Positions 1-8,780 are shown, numbered from the stretch's first letter. The stretch: 64,000 nucleotides of DNA from DAISVY01 sp036826635 (GCA_036826635.1 DAISVY010000007.1:141136-205135); one strand, 5' to 3'. Notes: generated by a model not told the origin, from the sequence alone. A program made the numbers and translations.

Positions 1-261
1 GCAATCAGGATTGCCCGGGAAGCTCGCCAGGACAACAAGAAAGTGATGCTTGGCTGTATGGTGCAGTCATCGGTCGGCATTGCTCAGTCGGTTTATATGT
101 CATCGCTGGCCGACTATCATGACCTGGATGCTCCGCAGTTGCTCGTGGATGATATCGCCGCCGGTATTATATACGACCGCGATACGATCCATGTAGACCG
201 CGAGATTATCGGCGGGCCGTCGCTCAAACGAGATGTGCTGGAAAAATACATCAAGGATTAA
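1..261 (+). CDS. Dipeptide epimerase (L-Ala-D/L-Glu epimerase-like), C-terminal end only
   Basis: This is a partial gene: the frame is open from the first base and ends at TAA 259-261, so only about 86 C-terminal residues are present. The segment VMLGCMVQSSVG matches the conserved C-terminal signature of enolase-superfamily dipeptide epimerases, and it is followed by a DYHDLDAPQLL-like stretch typical of the barrel end. Such enzymes epimerise L-Ala-D-Glu released from peptidoglycan, which fits the overlapping downstream murein amidase gene and suggests a cell-wall recycling pair. The catalytic lysines and metal ligands lie outside the window, so the exact substrate cannot be judged; another muconate-lactonizing-enzyme-type activity remains possible. 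Confidence 0.75.
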   Translation, partial: AIRIAREARQDNKKVMLGCMVQSSVGIAQSVYMSSLADYHDLDAPQLLVDDIAAGIIYDRDTIHVDREIIGGPSLKRDVLEKYIKD

Positions 262-2164
262 CCTGGTCGCCGGTCTGTTGTGTGTCTTTATTCTGACGGC
301 GATATCGACTTCGGGGGCGGAACCGCCCGCTATTGAGGTCGTGTATCCCAAAGCCGATCAGGAAATCAAAGCCGCAGACTCCACTTTTATCTTCGGTCAT
401 ATTGGTGCGGACCGCATCGACCGGTCGTGGTTTCTTGAGATCAATGGGCAGCCGGTGGCCATTCATCGCGACGGTGGTTTTATCGCTTTTTTACCGATTG
501 TGCCGGGAGAGTTCGATTTTAAGCTGGCTCTTTATTCTAAGACCGACGTTACGAGACCTTTGACCGATACTACCATTAAGGTACTGGTGCCTGAGCCGCT
601 GCATACCCTGTCCGATGACACGCTTCAGATAGTGGCTGATTACAACCCGCCGCATGGTGATATCGTCCTGACCACCGGTGACCGGCTTGAAGTCTGGTTT
701 TGGGGAACACCGGGAGAGGCGGCCTGGTTTTCGGTGCCGGGGGCGATTGACTCGGTGCCGATGATCGAAACCCCGCCGCGTGAACAACCTTTCTGGGGGG
801 AAGCTGTTTTTGGAGCCGGGGCCGTGCCGGAATCGGTGTTGGTGGCCGGGATTTACAGCGGTTACTATATAGTACCGGAGTCAGTCTCGGTTGTTGATGC
901 GCATATTGTCTATCATCTGGCGGCCGTCGACAAAGTAGCCCGGGCGCGCCGATTGCTGGACGAACCTTTTCGCGCTACTCTGTCTCAGGTATTGAAATAT
1001 CTTGACATGGCCGACACCGTTTCGCGTCTCAGCGGTTACCGGGTCAGCCTGAATCATCCGGATTATCCATTCGTCGTTCGAACGGTCGACTCCGTGCAGA
1101 TCATGCGCCACGGACCTCGCAAGGGTTATTTTTCCATTTTTCAGCCGGAGGGGATCGACTTGATGGTGGTCAGTCGCGAGGGAGACTGGTATCGCACCCG
1201 CCTGTCGCATTCGCAATATGCCTGGGTGGACACGATGTCCGTAAAGAGACTGCCCCGGGGTATGCTGCCGCCGCGTTCGTATCTGAGTTCTATCCGTACC
1301 TATGGAGATGTCGAGAAACTGGTTGTGGAGTTTCCCTTGAAAGGGCGGCATGCATTTCGCGTTTATGAAGATGACCTGCGGACGATACGTATCCAGCTTT
1401 TCGGTGTTACCAGTGATACCGACTGGATCCGTTACGATTTCTCGGATTCCCTCGTTGAGATTGCCACCTGGTCGCAGCCCGAGGACGATTTGTATGAATT
1501 GCGTCTGAAGCTTACCGAGGATATCTGGGGCTATGATACTTACTATGTCGGTAACACGTTTTGTTTTCAGTTGAACAAACCGCCCGCGCGGGTGAGTACG
1601 TTGTGGGGTAAAACCATTGTGATAGATCCCGGTCACTCGGCCGACGACGGGGCGGTCGGACCCACCGGATATACCGAGAAAGAGGCTAATCTCGGAATTG
1701 CTCTGGTCCTGGAAAAAATGCTGACACGTAAAGGGGCCAATGTCGTTATGACACGTTGCGACGGCAGCGATGTGCCTCTCTACGACCGTCCGGCCATTGC
1801 CAGGGCTCACCATGCCGATCTTTTCGTTTCCATTCATAATAACGCCGTGCCGGATGGGGTCAATCCGTTTACGAATCACGGTTCTTCGGTTTACTATTAT
1901 CACCCGCACTCGATGAAACTGGCGCGCTCTATCCACGGAGAGATTCTGCGTGCGCTTGGGTTACCCGATCACGGTTTGTATTACGGTAACCTGGCCGTGG
2001 ATCGTCCCACGCAATATCCGGCTATTCTGGTCGAGTGTGCTTTTCAAATTATTCCCGAACAGGAAGCCCTGTTGAAAACCGAGCGGTTCCGTCGCAGGAT
2101 CGCCGAGGCTGTCGTGAAGGGACTGGAGAATTTCCTCAAGGAGTATGCTGATGTCAACCGCTAA
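233..2164 (+). CDS. N-acetylmuramoyl-L-alanine amidase (Amidase_3), exported
   Basis: This 643-residue protein begins with a hydrophobic signal peptide (about residues 10-28). A long N-terminal region of beta-rich, SH3-like character follows, then a C-terminal Amidase_3 domain from about residue 460. Family zinc ligands and the catalytic acid are visible: His468 in IDPGHS, Glu484 in EKEANL, His535 in SIHNN and Glu601 in LVECAF. It should cleave the amide bond between N-acetylmuramic acid and L-alanine in the periplasm. The ATG overlaps the upstream epimerase gene by 29 bases, implying translational coupling; a slightly later start within the signal peptide cannot be excluded. The downstream small membrane protein gene overlaps its 3' end. 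Confidence 0.9.
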   Translation: MCWKNTSRINLVAGLLCVFILTAISTSGAEPPAIEVVYPKADQEIKAADSTFIFGHIGADRIDRSWFLEINGQPVAIHRDGGFIAFLPIVPGEFDFKLALYSKTDVTRPLTDTTIKVLVPEPLHTLSDDTLQIVADYNPPHGDIVLTTGDRLEVWFWGTPGEAAWFSVPGAIDSVPMIETPPREQPFWGEAVFGAGAVPESVLVAGIYSGYYIVPESVSVVDAHIVYHLAAVDKVARARRLLDEPFRATLSQVLKYLDMADTVSRLSGYRVSLNHPDYPFVVRTVDSVQIMRHGPRKGYFSIFQPEGIDLMVVSREGDWYRTRLSHSQYAWVDTMSVKRLPRGMLPPRSYLSSIRTYGDVEKLVVEFPLKGRHAFRVYEDDLRTIRIQLFGVTSDTDWIRYDFSDSLVEIATWSQPEDDLYELRLKLTEDIWGYDTYYVGNTFCFQLNKPPARVSTLWGKTIVIDPGHSADDGAVGPTGYTEKEANLGIALVLEKMLTRKGANVVMTRCDGSDVPLYDRPAIARAHHADLFVSIHNNAVPDGVNPFTNHGSSVYYYHPHSMKLARSIHGEILRALGLPDHGLYYGNLAVDRPTQYPAILVECAFQIIPEQEALLKTERFRRRIAEAVVKGLENFLKEYADVNR

Positions 2165-2414
2165 TGCTAATGATAATGATAAAGTTGTCCGCAAGGACAA
2201 GACGATCTGGCTTGTTTATCTGGCCGCCGCGATTGCGGGGATTCTGCTGTTGGCTGATGTTATGAACATCACCGTGCTGGAAAAGATCAGTGCCCGGTTG
2301 GGAATAGGCCTTTTATATTCGGCGGTCGCTTTACTGATAGCCAACGGTCGGGCTTCCGGCATTATTGCCAGTCTTATTTTGTGGGCGGCGATAATCATCA
2401 CCTTTCTGGTATAG
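2151..2414 (+). CDS. Small membrane protein, unknown function
   Basis: This protein of 87 residues has a short charged N-terminus (MSTANANDNDK) followed by three hydrophobic segments, roughly residues 20-40, 48-64 and 66-87. I recognise no family. ATG 2151 is preferred over ATG 2145 because AAGGAG (2138-2143) sits seven bases ahead of it. The gene overlaps the end of the amidase gene by 14 bases and is probably cotranslated with it. A role in the cell envelope is only an inference from position. Confidence 0.7.
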   Translation: MSTANANDNDKVVRKDKTIWLVYLAAAIAGILLLADVMNITVLEKISARLGIGLLYSAVALLIANGRASGIIASLILWAAIIITFLV

Positions 2415-2416
2415 AA

Positions 2417-2441
2417 GTCGCAAACTTACGTTTGTTCCGAC
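2417..2441. terminator. Weak bidirectional hairpin between convergent genes
   Basis: GTCG-CAAAC-TTAC-GTTTG with a closing CGAC forms a bulged stem-loop between the stop codons of the convergent genes ending at 2414 and 2451. There is no strong T tract, so terminator function is tentative. Confidence 0.3.
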
Positions 2442-2450
2442 GTTGTGCGG

Positions 2451-3029
2451 CTAATCTTGATCGGGTGACGGGAAACCGGGATTGACCGGGGTGGTGCTTC
2501 GAACCGGTGTCGATTCCAGCGGGGTGAGCGGTTCCGCCACGAGTTCGTTAGCGAGAATGGCCAGAGCACAACTGTTGAGAGCATCCCAGAGACCACCCGG
2601 AAGGACGGTTTGTGCCCAGACCGTGTGTCGTGCTTTCAGGCTGTCGTCGAACTTGCCGCGGTAGCTTTTTTCCAGAGCTTTTTGCATGCGCCATTCGTTA
2701 ATCTTCCAGTTGACATGAACGCTGATAAGCCACGCCCCTCGGGCATTGGGGTCAAGACATTCCATGATCGACAGCAGATAGCGGTTTTCCTGCGTATACA
2801 AACGAAGCAACAGACGCATCCTGACCCCGGATTCCATCTCCGTTTCCCCCGGTTCGGGAGGGAATACTTTGATCCTGTCCATCCATGATTCCATTTCGCC
2901 GGGAAACGAAAAGTCCAGTTGTTCCAACCAATCAAGTAGTTCCTGCTTGACTTCATTGATGTCCATCCGGGGCTGGATTTTCATCATTTGCTTCTTGATT
3001 GCTTGTTTGAATTCTTCCTTCCGGGACAT
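2451..3029 (-). CDS. Conserved hypothetical cytosolic protein
   Basis: The predicted protein has 192 residues starting MSRKEEFKQAIKKQ. The same frame stays open further upstream, to 3356, but that extension would overlap the end of the beta-helix gene and has low-complexity basic composition, so ATG 3029 is chosen. The protein is soluble and charged, mostly helical in appearance, rich in Trp in the middle part, and ends in a proline/threonine-rich tail. There is no signal peptide or membrane segment. I do not recognise the family and assign no function. Confidence 0.65.
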   Translation of the reverse strand: MSRKEEFKQAIKKQMMKIQPRMDINEVKQELLDWLEQLDFSFPGEMESWMDRIKVFPPEPGETEMESGVRMRLLLRLYTQENRYLLSIMECLDPNARGAWLISVHVNWKINEWRMQKALEKSYRGKFDDSLKARHTVWAQTVLPGGLWDALNSCALAILANELVAEPLTPLESTPVRSTTPVNPGFPSPDQD

Positions 3030-3168
3030 TAGTGATTGCCTCTCTTGGGTATAGCTGTTCTCTGGCAAGAGTGCATAATATCTTATCGGAAGAAAGAGGC
3101 TATCAGTACAGTCTTTTGAAGATTGTTCCGAGGCTTGGCAGGATTCTTCGGGGAAAGATCTTTCTGAA

Positions 3169-3220
3169 GGGATAAAGCATATATGCCTTATCCCCCGGCC
3201 GGGGGCAATTCTGCCCCGTA
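3169..3220 (-). terminator. Tandem inverted repeats, possible terminator of the beta-helix gene
   Basis: GGGATAAAGCATA (3169-3181) is followed immediately by TATGCCTTATCCC (3182-3194), a 12 of 13 match as an inverted repeat. Next come a CCCCGGCCGGGG palindrome and a GGGGGCA/TGCCCC hairpin. They lie about 50-100 bases beyond the minus-strand gene ending at 3272. No clear T tract is present, so these may be factor-dependent terminator or mRNA-stabilising structures. Confidence 0.35.
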
Positions 3221-3271
3221 AACTCGGGGGATAGCTCAATATGATATGCCGCCGCTTAAAAATCGACCGGT

Positions 3272-5665
3272 TCAGGGGCAGCACGGCGGTGGACCGTTTC
3301 GGAACAGAAAATCGGCCAGATACACGATGTCGCCGATCGTAACGAAACCGTCGCAATCGGCATCTCCCGAGCCGAGCGGTACGGGGATATCCGAATAAGC
3401 GAAGTAAAAATCCTTGATAAAAATTAGATCCGCAAATGTGATTTCACCGTTGCCGTCGGCATCGCCACAAACGTAGAAATTACAGCCCACGTCCAGTGCC
3501 CCGAAGCGCTCTCCGCACTCGTTGTTTCCACGGGCACAGGGAGAGTAGCCCGAGAGTCGGTAGTCCCCCGCGGTCGTATCGCAAAACAGGGGATCGAGCG
3601 ATATGTTGCCGTTGACGCCGAGTTGCGCCGCTATTGCTCCGGTCCAGTCACCGAGCGGGTGGCCATAGATATCGGTACAGGTCAGAACCGGGTCGGGTCC
3701 GGACCCGACGCAATTGATCGCTTCGCTGCCCGTGTTGTAGGCGAAAATACAGTCGGCAAACTCGATCTCGCAGTTATAAATAACCGCCCCGCTGCCCGAA
3801 GAAGCTTGGTTACCCGTCATTGTACAGTTCGTAATGTTACCGGTAATGGACGTAAAGAAAAAGGCGCCGCCCCGATGGCAGTTGTTGCCCGCGAACAAAC
3901 AGCCGGTCATGTCGAGGGTGCCGCCTTCGCAATAGATTCCGCCGCCCTGGATGTAGCGGGAGATAACATAATTGCCCCTGAACGAGCAATCGATGAGGCG
4001 GGGCGATGCATTCCAACTGTACAGCCCGATCCCGCCGACATCTCCGGCCAGAACGCCGCTATTCCTGTTGTCGATGAAATCACACTTAACCAGTTCCGGT
4101 GATGATACCCCGATGCAATACAGTCCGGCACCGCTACCGGCCGCGTTGGAGGTCAAAATACACTGATTGAGACGGGGAGAGGCATTTTCGCAGTAGATGG
4201 CGCCGCCGGCCCGGGCTCCGTAGGTACCCTGACCAAGACCGAAACCATTGCGTATCGTAAAACCATCGATAACCATCATAGAATCTTCGCCGGACCTGAT
4301 CATAAAGCCTCGGTGCGGGTCGGTTTCATCGGCCTGGCAGTCAATGATCGTCAAGGCCGGTCCGTGGAGCGATTGTATCACCATCGGTCGGCCGTGAAGG
4401 TTGATATCGCGGTTGCCGTCGCCGGTGAAAACACCGCTCCCGACGTATATCGTGTCATAGTAGCCGGCGGTATTAACGGCGTGCTGGATGGTCGCGAAAG
4501 GATTAGTGGACGACCCGTCGCCGGATATATCGTCACCACCGACGGCGACATACCAGACATTGCCCATCTCACAAAGAGGGTGATCTTCGAAATAATAACC
4601 CATGTCGGCCCGGCTGCCATCGGGGTCCTGCATTGATGGATCCCCGGCGTCAATACATGGAGAGACCGAACACAGATTGAAATCGGTTGCGGAAACGTCG
4701 ACAAGCAACGGATTGTTACTGATATTACCCGTCCCGGAATAATCCCAGCCTCCCGACACGCAGGAATAGTTGACCGTGGCCGATGAGACGGAATCGGTGT
4801 AGATTTGCTGGTGTGTATTGCCCCACAAGATGGAGTTAATCACCGTAACGTGAGAATTATTACAGAAAATTCCGCCGCCGACTCCCTGTGCTTCGTTGCC
4901 GACAATGGTGTTGCCGATTATGGTCGGGTTGGCACGGGTACAATAAATACCGGCACCGTGTCCGATTCCGGTCATACTTAAATAACCGAGAGCGCGGTTG
5001 TTTGCGATAAGGTTGTTGACAATAAGAGGGTTTGAATGTGAAACGTAAATTCCGCCGCCGGAGGCCGGAGCCATGCCGAAAGAGCAGTCCGATACGGTGT
5101 TATCAGTTATGATATTGTCTTTGATTTCGATTACCGCCTCGGTTTCTCCGCACAGGATACCGCCGCCCAGGGGGCTGGAGTTGTGATGAATATAGTTACG
5201 TTCAATGCAAGCCCCGGCGTAGTAGCAAACCACCCCGGCCGCTACGTTGATCGTATCGGTATTGGCGGTAATGATGTTATCGGTTATCCTCGGGCTTGAG
5301 CCGTAGCAATAGACTCCGCTCCAGCCGTTTCTGATAGTGAAACCGACAATGGCCGTTGTGGAGTCCTCGCCGTGCGTCAGTCGCATAACCGCGTCGGCAT
5401 GACTGCCGTCGATAATCGTCGAAGAAATATAAGAGCTGTCCCCGGTCGTAAGGAACAGCGATGCCAGGACGATACAGTGGGTGTTGAAATTGACGTTTTC
5501 GTGATAGATTCCGGGTTGAACCAGCACGGTGTCGCCGTTGGCCGAACCGCTGATACCATTCTGGATGGTTGTGTAGTCAGCCGGTACGTTCCGGATTGTC
5601 GCTAACGAAGAAGAGGCGAATACAAGCAGCAGCGAAACCGTAAGGACGAACAGGACGCGTTGCAT
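3272..5665 (-). CDS. Secreted right-handed beta-helix protein with dockerin-like C-terminus
   Basis: This 797-residue protein starts with a signal peptide (MQRVLFVLTVSLLLVFASSS). It contains two parallel beta-helix units, each opened by a DYTTIQNGI or FATIQHAV type motif (DUF1565/NosD-like). They are filled with repeated short units of the kind GGGIYC, NNLIANN and GNTIVGN. The C-terminus from about residue 735 carries two EF-hand-like dockerin loops (CGDADGNGEITFADL and DADCDGFVTIGDI) and ends in CCP, like four other secreted proteins in this window. It is probably an extracellular or surface protein, perhaps carbohydrate-binding or a polysaccharide lyase-like scaffold. No catalytic residues could be identified. 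A good ribosome-binding site (AAAGGAG) precedes the ATG. Confidence 0.85.
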   Translation of the reverse strand: MQRVLFVLTVSLLLVFASSSLATIRNVPADYTTIQNGISGSANGDTVLVQPGIYHENVNFNTHCIVLASLFLTTGDSSYISSTIIDGSHADAVMRLTHGEDSTTAIVGFTIRNGWSGVYCYGSSPRITDNIITANTDTINVAAGVVCYYAGACIERNYIHHNSSPLGGGILCGETEAVIEIKDNIITDNTVSDCSFGMAPASGGGIYVSHSNPLIVNNLIANNRALGYLSMTGIGHGAGIYCTRANPTIIGNTIVGNEAQGVGGGIFCNNSHVTVINSILWGNTHQQIYTDSVSSATVNYSCVSGGWDYSGTGNISNNPLLVDVSATDFNLCSVSPCIDAGDPSMQDPDGSRADMGYYFEDHPLCEMGNVWYVAVGGDDISGDGSSTNPFATIQHAVNTAGYYDTIYVGSGVFTGDGNRDINLHGRPMVIQSLHGPALTIIDCQADETDPHRGFMIRSGEDSMMVIDGFTIRNGFGLGQGTYGARAGGAIYCENASPRLNQCILTSNAAGSGAGLYCIGVSSPELVKCDFIDNRNSGVLAGDVGGIGLYSWNASPRLIDCSFRGNYVISRYIQGGGIYCEGGTLDMTGCLFAGNNCHRGGAFFFTSITGNITNCTMTGNQASSGSGAVIYNCEIEFADCIFAYNTGSEAINCVGSGPDPVLTCTDIYGHPLGDWTGAIAAQLGVNGNISLDPLFCDTTAGDYRLSGYSPCARGNNECGERFGALDVGCNFYVCGDADGNGEITFADLIFIKDFYFAYSDIPVPLGSGDADCDGFVTIGDIVYLADFLFRNGPPPCCP

Positions 5666-5726
5666 ACACGTTTCTCCTTTAGTTTGAGATATGATTGGAT
5701 ATATACTTCGTTAGCAGTACTTGAAT

Positions 5727-5755
5727 AAGATAACCACACTCCGCGATAAAGTCAA
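5727..5755 (-). promoter_or_regulatory. Sigma-70-like promoter of the beta-helix gene
   Basis: On the minus strand TTGACT (5755-5750), a 17-base spacer and TATCTT (5732-5727) match a housekeeping promoter, about 60 bases before the ATG at 5665. The -35 and -10 elements each fall inside left arms of the nested inverted repeat at 5727-5787, so structure and promoter overlap. Confidence 0.55.
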
Positions 5756-5787
5756 GCTTTTAGCTTGAGGTGGAGTGTGATTATCTT
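5727..5787. repeat. Nested inverted repeat, likely terminator of the SagB-like gene
   Basis: Outer arms of 16 bases (5727-5742 and 5772-5787, one mismatch) enclose a perfect inner hairpin TCAAGCT-TTT-AGCTTGA (5752-5768). On the minus strand it follows the gene ending at 5848, and the sequence TTATT comes after it, consistent with an intrinsic terminator. Confidence 0.6.
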
Positions 5788-5847
5788 TTATTCTCTGTCG
5801 ATTACGAGACCCGGCCGTGTTGACGGTCAGAACTCTTTCCGGCGGTT

Positions 5848-6585
5848 TCAGGGCTTGTGGCCGACCGGAGCCAGATAGATGACGAAGTGGTCCGCACCGT
5901 CGAAATTCAGCACACGGTTCAGGTCGTCGTCGGAAAACGCTCCCACGGCGCAGGTGCCGCAATCGATTGATTCGGCGCCAAGGTACAGGTTCTGGCAAAC
6001 ATGACCCGCGTCGAGATGCAGATAGCGATAGCCCCGTTCGTTATATCGCCAGGTCATGCGATAGGCCACCGCGACCCAGATGAAAGTCACGGCGCAGCTC
6101 TTTATGATCCGCTGGCCCAGGCAGGCCTCGGCACACCGGTCGGCCAGACCTTCGGTAAGGTCGATTTCCTGAAGGCAATGTCGACTGGCGAGAAATCGGT
6201 ACAGTCCCGGCTTGAGCCCCTCGACGTTATTTACCAGCAGGTAGGTTTCGAAGGCATGTCTTGCCCCCGCCGAGGGTACGGTGCGCAGGAAGGCCTGATC
6301 GGCCCGGGTTTTCTGGACGCCCTGGGTACACCAGAGAAGGTATGACAATTCTTCGAGCGAAAGCGGCTGGTCGGAATAAGCCCGACGGCTCCGGCGACGG
6401 TCGATAACCTCGCGCAGGCTCATCGTGCCCAGTTTAATGTCCGGCGGTTTCGGCAGGTCGATTATCGGTTTGCTGTCGTCATACGCCTCTTCGAGCGGGG
6501 GGTGCGGTTTGTCCTCCATCTGGGCCGATTTCCCCATATTCTGGTACTTGGTCCCGTCCATAAATTTTCGACCGACGCTATCCAT
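5848..6585 (-). CDS. SagB/ThcOx family nitroreductase-like dehydrogenase
   Basis: This 245-residue protein fits the SagB/ThcOx subgroup of FMN-dependent nitroreductases. An RRRSRRAYSDQPLSLEEL segment near residue 65 matches the family's N-terminal FMN-binding arginines. SAGARHAFETYL and a YRYLHLDAGHVCQNL segment follow, with a C-terminal IYLAPVGHKP. Members oxidise azolines in peptide natural-product pathways, but many stand-alone copies have unknown substrates. No cyclodehydratase or precursor peptide gene is nearby, so a RiPP role is not supported. There is no signal peptide. AGGGG lies ahead of the ATG. Transcription could start from the tRNA-Arg promoter upstream or from a weak TTGAAC/TATCTG pair between the two genes. 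Confidence 0.85.
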   Translation of the reverse strand: MDSVGRKFMDGTKYQNMGKSAQMEDKPHPPLEEAYDDSKPIIDLPKPPDIKLGTMSLREVIDRRRSRRAYSDQPLSLEELSYLLWCTQGVQKTRADQAFLRTVPSAGARHAFETYLLVNNVEGLKPGLYRFLASRHCLQEIDLTEGLADRCAEACLGQRIIKSCAVTFIWVAVAYRMTWRYNERGYRYLHLDAGHVCQNLYLGAESIDCGTCAVGAFSDDDLNRVLNFDGADHFVIYLAPVGHKP

Positions 6586-6652
6586 GTTTTACCCCTTTGC
6601 ACATACAATCAAACCACAGATATATTTTATACCAACCTGGTTCAATTAAAAA

Positions 6653-6724
6653 TACCCCCGTCAGGAATCGAACCTGAATTTCCGGCTCCGGAGGCCGACG
6701 CGTTATCCGTTACACCACGGGGGC
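6653..6724 (-). tRNA. tRNA-Arg (anticodon CCG)
   Basis: The minus strand folds into a full cloverleaf of 72 nt. The acceptor stem pairs GCCCCCG with CGGGGGU, the D stem pairs GUGU with ACGC, the anticodon loop is CUCCGGA with anticodon CCG, and the T arm is UCAGG-UUCGAAU-CCUGA, with discriminator A. CCA is not encoded. It reads the CGG codon. Confidence 0.95.
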
Positions 6725-6758
6725 TAAACGACCGTACCCGCCGATGTCTCCCGGCAGG

Positions 6759-6787
6759 TACATATTTGACTGCCCATAAATAGCCAA
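6759..6787 (-). promoter_or_regulatory. Likely tRNA-Arg promoter
   Basis: TTGGCT (6787-6782), a 17-base spacer and TATGTA (6764-6759) on the minus strand lie 34 bases before the mature tRNA 5' end. The hexamers are imperfect. The rest of the gap 6586-6970, apart from the tRNA, shows no further gene. Confidence 0.4.
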
Positions 6788-6970
6788 AACACGCGCGCCT
6801 GGCAACAGGAATCTGAACCCCAAACCTTCAAGACAGTCCCCAAACCGCAGGGGAGCACTTTTAAGATTGCGCGGGATAACCGAATAGGTATCTTAGGAGC
6901 CTTGCTGCGGGGCCGTTACTGGACGCGGCAAACAACGAGAAAAATTTCCGACCGAGTAAGGATTTATTCG

Positions 6971-8689
6971 ATGCGATGGACCCAGACCTACATACCGACC
7001 CTGCGCGACAATCAGTCCGAGGCTGAGCTTATCTCCCACCAATTACTGTTGCGGGGCGGTTATATCCGCAAGCTGGCCGCCGGGGTGTATTTGTATCTGC
7101 CTCTTATGCAGCGAGTTATAGATAAATTCTCGACCATCGTGCGAGAGGAGATGAACCGCGTCGGCGGTCTCGAAATAACCATGTCGGTACTCTGCCCGGC
7201 TGAGTTGTGGCAGAAGTCGGGACGCTATGATACGGTCGGCAAAGAGCAAATGCGGCTGAAAGATCGTCACGACCACCAGATGGTTCTCTGTGGTACTCAC
7301 GAGGAAACGGTTACCGATCTTGTCGCCGGTGAGGTCCGGAGTTACAAGCAACTGCCGCTCAATCTTTACCAGATCCAGGTAAAATTCCGCGACGAAATCC
7401 GGCCCCGGTTTGGTCTGATGCGCGGCCGCGAGTTCATCATGAAGGACGCTTATACTTTTGATGCCGATGAGGAGTCTTTCATGGTGACCTATCAGAAGCT
7501 GGTCGACGCTTACTATGCCATATTCAGAAGAGCCGGGCTGGACGTGCTGAAGGTCGAGTCTGATACCGGGGCTATGGGTGGCAAGGCGGCCCACGAGTTC
7601 ATGCAACTGGTCGATACTGATGCCGGCGAGGAGAAAATTGCCACCTGCGAGGCTTGCGGCTACGCGGCCAACGTTGAAAAGGCCGAGTTCAGGGATGCGA
7701 CGCCGATACAAAAAGATTCCGCGCTGAAGGACATGGAAACGGTTGACACTCCCGGGGCGGCGACAATCGAAGAAGTTACCGCTTTTCTCAAGGTCGAGGC
7801 CACCCGACTGGTCAAGACGCTTCTGTACATAGCCGACGGGAAACCGGTCGCTGCATTGATCCGGGGAGATCGCGAACTGAACGAGATAAAGCTTAAGAAC
7901 GCTCTTGGGGCTAATGAAATAGAGATGGCCGACGCCGGCGAGGTCGAGCGGATAACCTCGGCCCCGGTCGGTTTTGCCGGTCCTGTGGGGCTCAAAAACG
8001 TGACTATTCTGGTGGACCCGCTGGTTACCGAATTGACCAATTTCATTGTGGGGGCCAATGAAAACGAGAAGCACATTATCAACGTGAATTTCGACCGCGA
8101 TTTCAAGGCCGACAAGGTGGTGGAGCTGAGCACGGCCCGAGCGGGGGATTTGTGCCCGCGTTGTGGCAAAGTAATGTCGGTAAAAGACGGCATTGAGGTC
8201 GGCAACACGTTTCAACTGGGCACCAAATACTCGGAGTCTCTGGGGGCCAAATACCTGGATGCCGAGGGTAAAGAACGGCTTTGTATCATGGGTTCCTACG
8301 GGATCGGGATCACAAGGACGCCGCAGGCCGCGTTGGAACGATATCACGACGAGTACGGTATCATCTGGCCCAAGAACATCGCGCCTTATCTGGTCGAACT
8401 AATCCCGCTGAATATGAGCAATGAAGCCCAGGTTCAGACGGCGGAACGGATATACGACGAGCTTACGGAAGCCGGAATAGATGTTCTGTGGGACGACCGA
8501 AAAGAGCGGGCCGGGGTCAAATTCATGGATGCTGACCTGGTGGGAATGCCGATCCGGTTGACGATAGGCGATAAGTCGTTGAAAGAAGGTAAGGTAGAGC
8601 TAAAGGCCCGCTGCGAGGACAAGGTTGAGCGAGTTGCGGTGGAAAATGTCCTGGAAATGGTGCGCAAAATGGCTGACCGATTGAATTAG
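6971..8689 (+). CDS. proS: Proline--tRNA ligase (bacterial type with editing insertion)
   Basis: This cytosolic enzyme charges tRNA-Pro. The 572-residue length from ATG 6971 equals the usual size of bacterial ProRS with an INS (YbaK-like) editing domain. AAGGA (6957-6961) supports that start over an upstream in-frame TTG at 6902. The N-terminus TYIPTLRDNQSEAELISHQ, the class II motif 2 region RDEIRPRFGLMRGREFIMKD and the motif 3 region MGSYGIGITRTPQA are all present. The middle (about residues 225-390) corresponds to the editing insertion, and the C-terminal anticodon-binding domain includes VLWDDRKERAGVKF. The gene stands alone, with an intrinsic terminator-like hairpin 53 bases after it. 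Confidence 0.96.
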   Translation: MRWTQTYIPTLRDNQSEAELISHQLLLRGGYIRKLAAGVYLYLPLMQRVIDKFSTIVREEMNRVGGLEITMSVLCPAELWQKSGRYDTVGKEQMRLKDRHDHQMVLCGTHEETVTDLVAGEVRSYKQLPLNLYQIQVKFRDEIRPRFGLMRGREFIMKDAYTFDADEESFMVTYQKLVDAYYAIFRRAGLDVLKVESDTGAMGGKAAHEFMQLVDTDAGEEKIATCEACGYAANVEKAEFRDATPIQKDSALKDMETVDTPGAATIEEVTAFLKVEATRLVKTLLYIADGKPVAALIRGDRELNEIKLKNALGANEIEMADAGEVERITSAPVGFAGPVGLKNVTILVDPLVTELTNFIVGANENEKHIINVNFDRDFKADKVVELSTARAGDLCPRCGKVMSVKDGIEVGNTFQLGTKYSESLGAKYLDAEGKERLCIMGSYGIGITRTPQAALERYHDEYGIIWPKNIAPYLVELIPLNMSNEAQVQTAERIYDELTEAGIDVLWDDRKERAGVKFMDADLVGMPIRLTIGDKSLKEGKVELKARCEDKVERVAVENVLEMVRKMADRLN

Positions 8690-8701
8690 TTCATTATTTT
8701 G

Positions 8702-8730
8702 TTGCGCTGCAACGCATTTGTAGGTATCTT
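8702..8730 (+). promoter_or_regulatory. Candidate promoter of the rimP-nusA-infB operon
   Basis: TTGCGC (8702-8707), 17 bases and TATCTT (8725-8730) would place initiation near 8737, just before the hairpin at 8743. The -35 match is weak. The geometry, promoter then hairpin then rimP ribosome-binding site, suggests a regulated leader. Confidence 0.35.
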
Positions 8731-8742
8731 CTTCAGCTTGGT

Positions 8743-8770
8743 GAGTGGGCAGGGGCCCACTCTTTTGTTT
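8743..8770 (+). terminator. Intrinsic terminator or attenuator before rimP
   Basis: A perfect 8-bp stem GAGTGGGC / GCCCACTC with loop AGGG (8743-8762) is followed by TTTTGTTT (8763-8770), a textbook Rho-independent terminator. It ends proS transcription, but it also lies only 10 bases before the rimP ATG, so it may serve as an attenuator for the operon. Confidence 0.85.
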
Positions 8771-8780
8771 AGTGAAGACT

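Noticed and set aside
5848..6585. RiPP (thiazole/oxazole peptide) biosynthesis cluster around the SagB-like gene
   Set aside because: No cyclodehydratase, YcaO or precursor peptide gene is adjacent; the gene stands alone.
7043..8347. Long antisense open frame across proS (similar ones across nusA, infB, pnp and both C25 genes)
   Set aside because: These frames mirror GC-rich codon structure of well-recognised genes on the other strand, have no family resemblance and no ribosome-binding sites.
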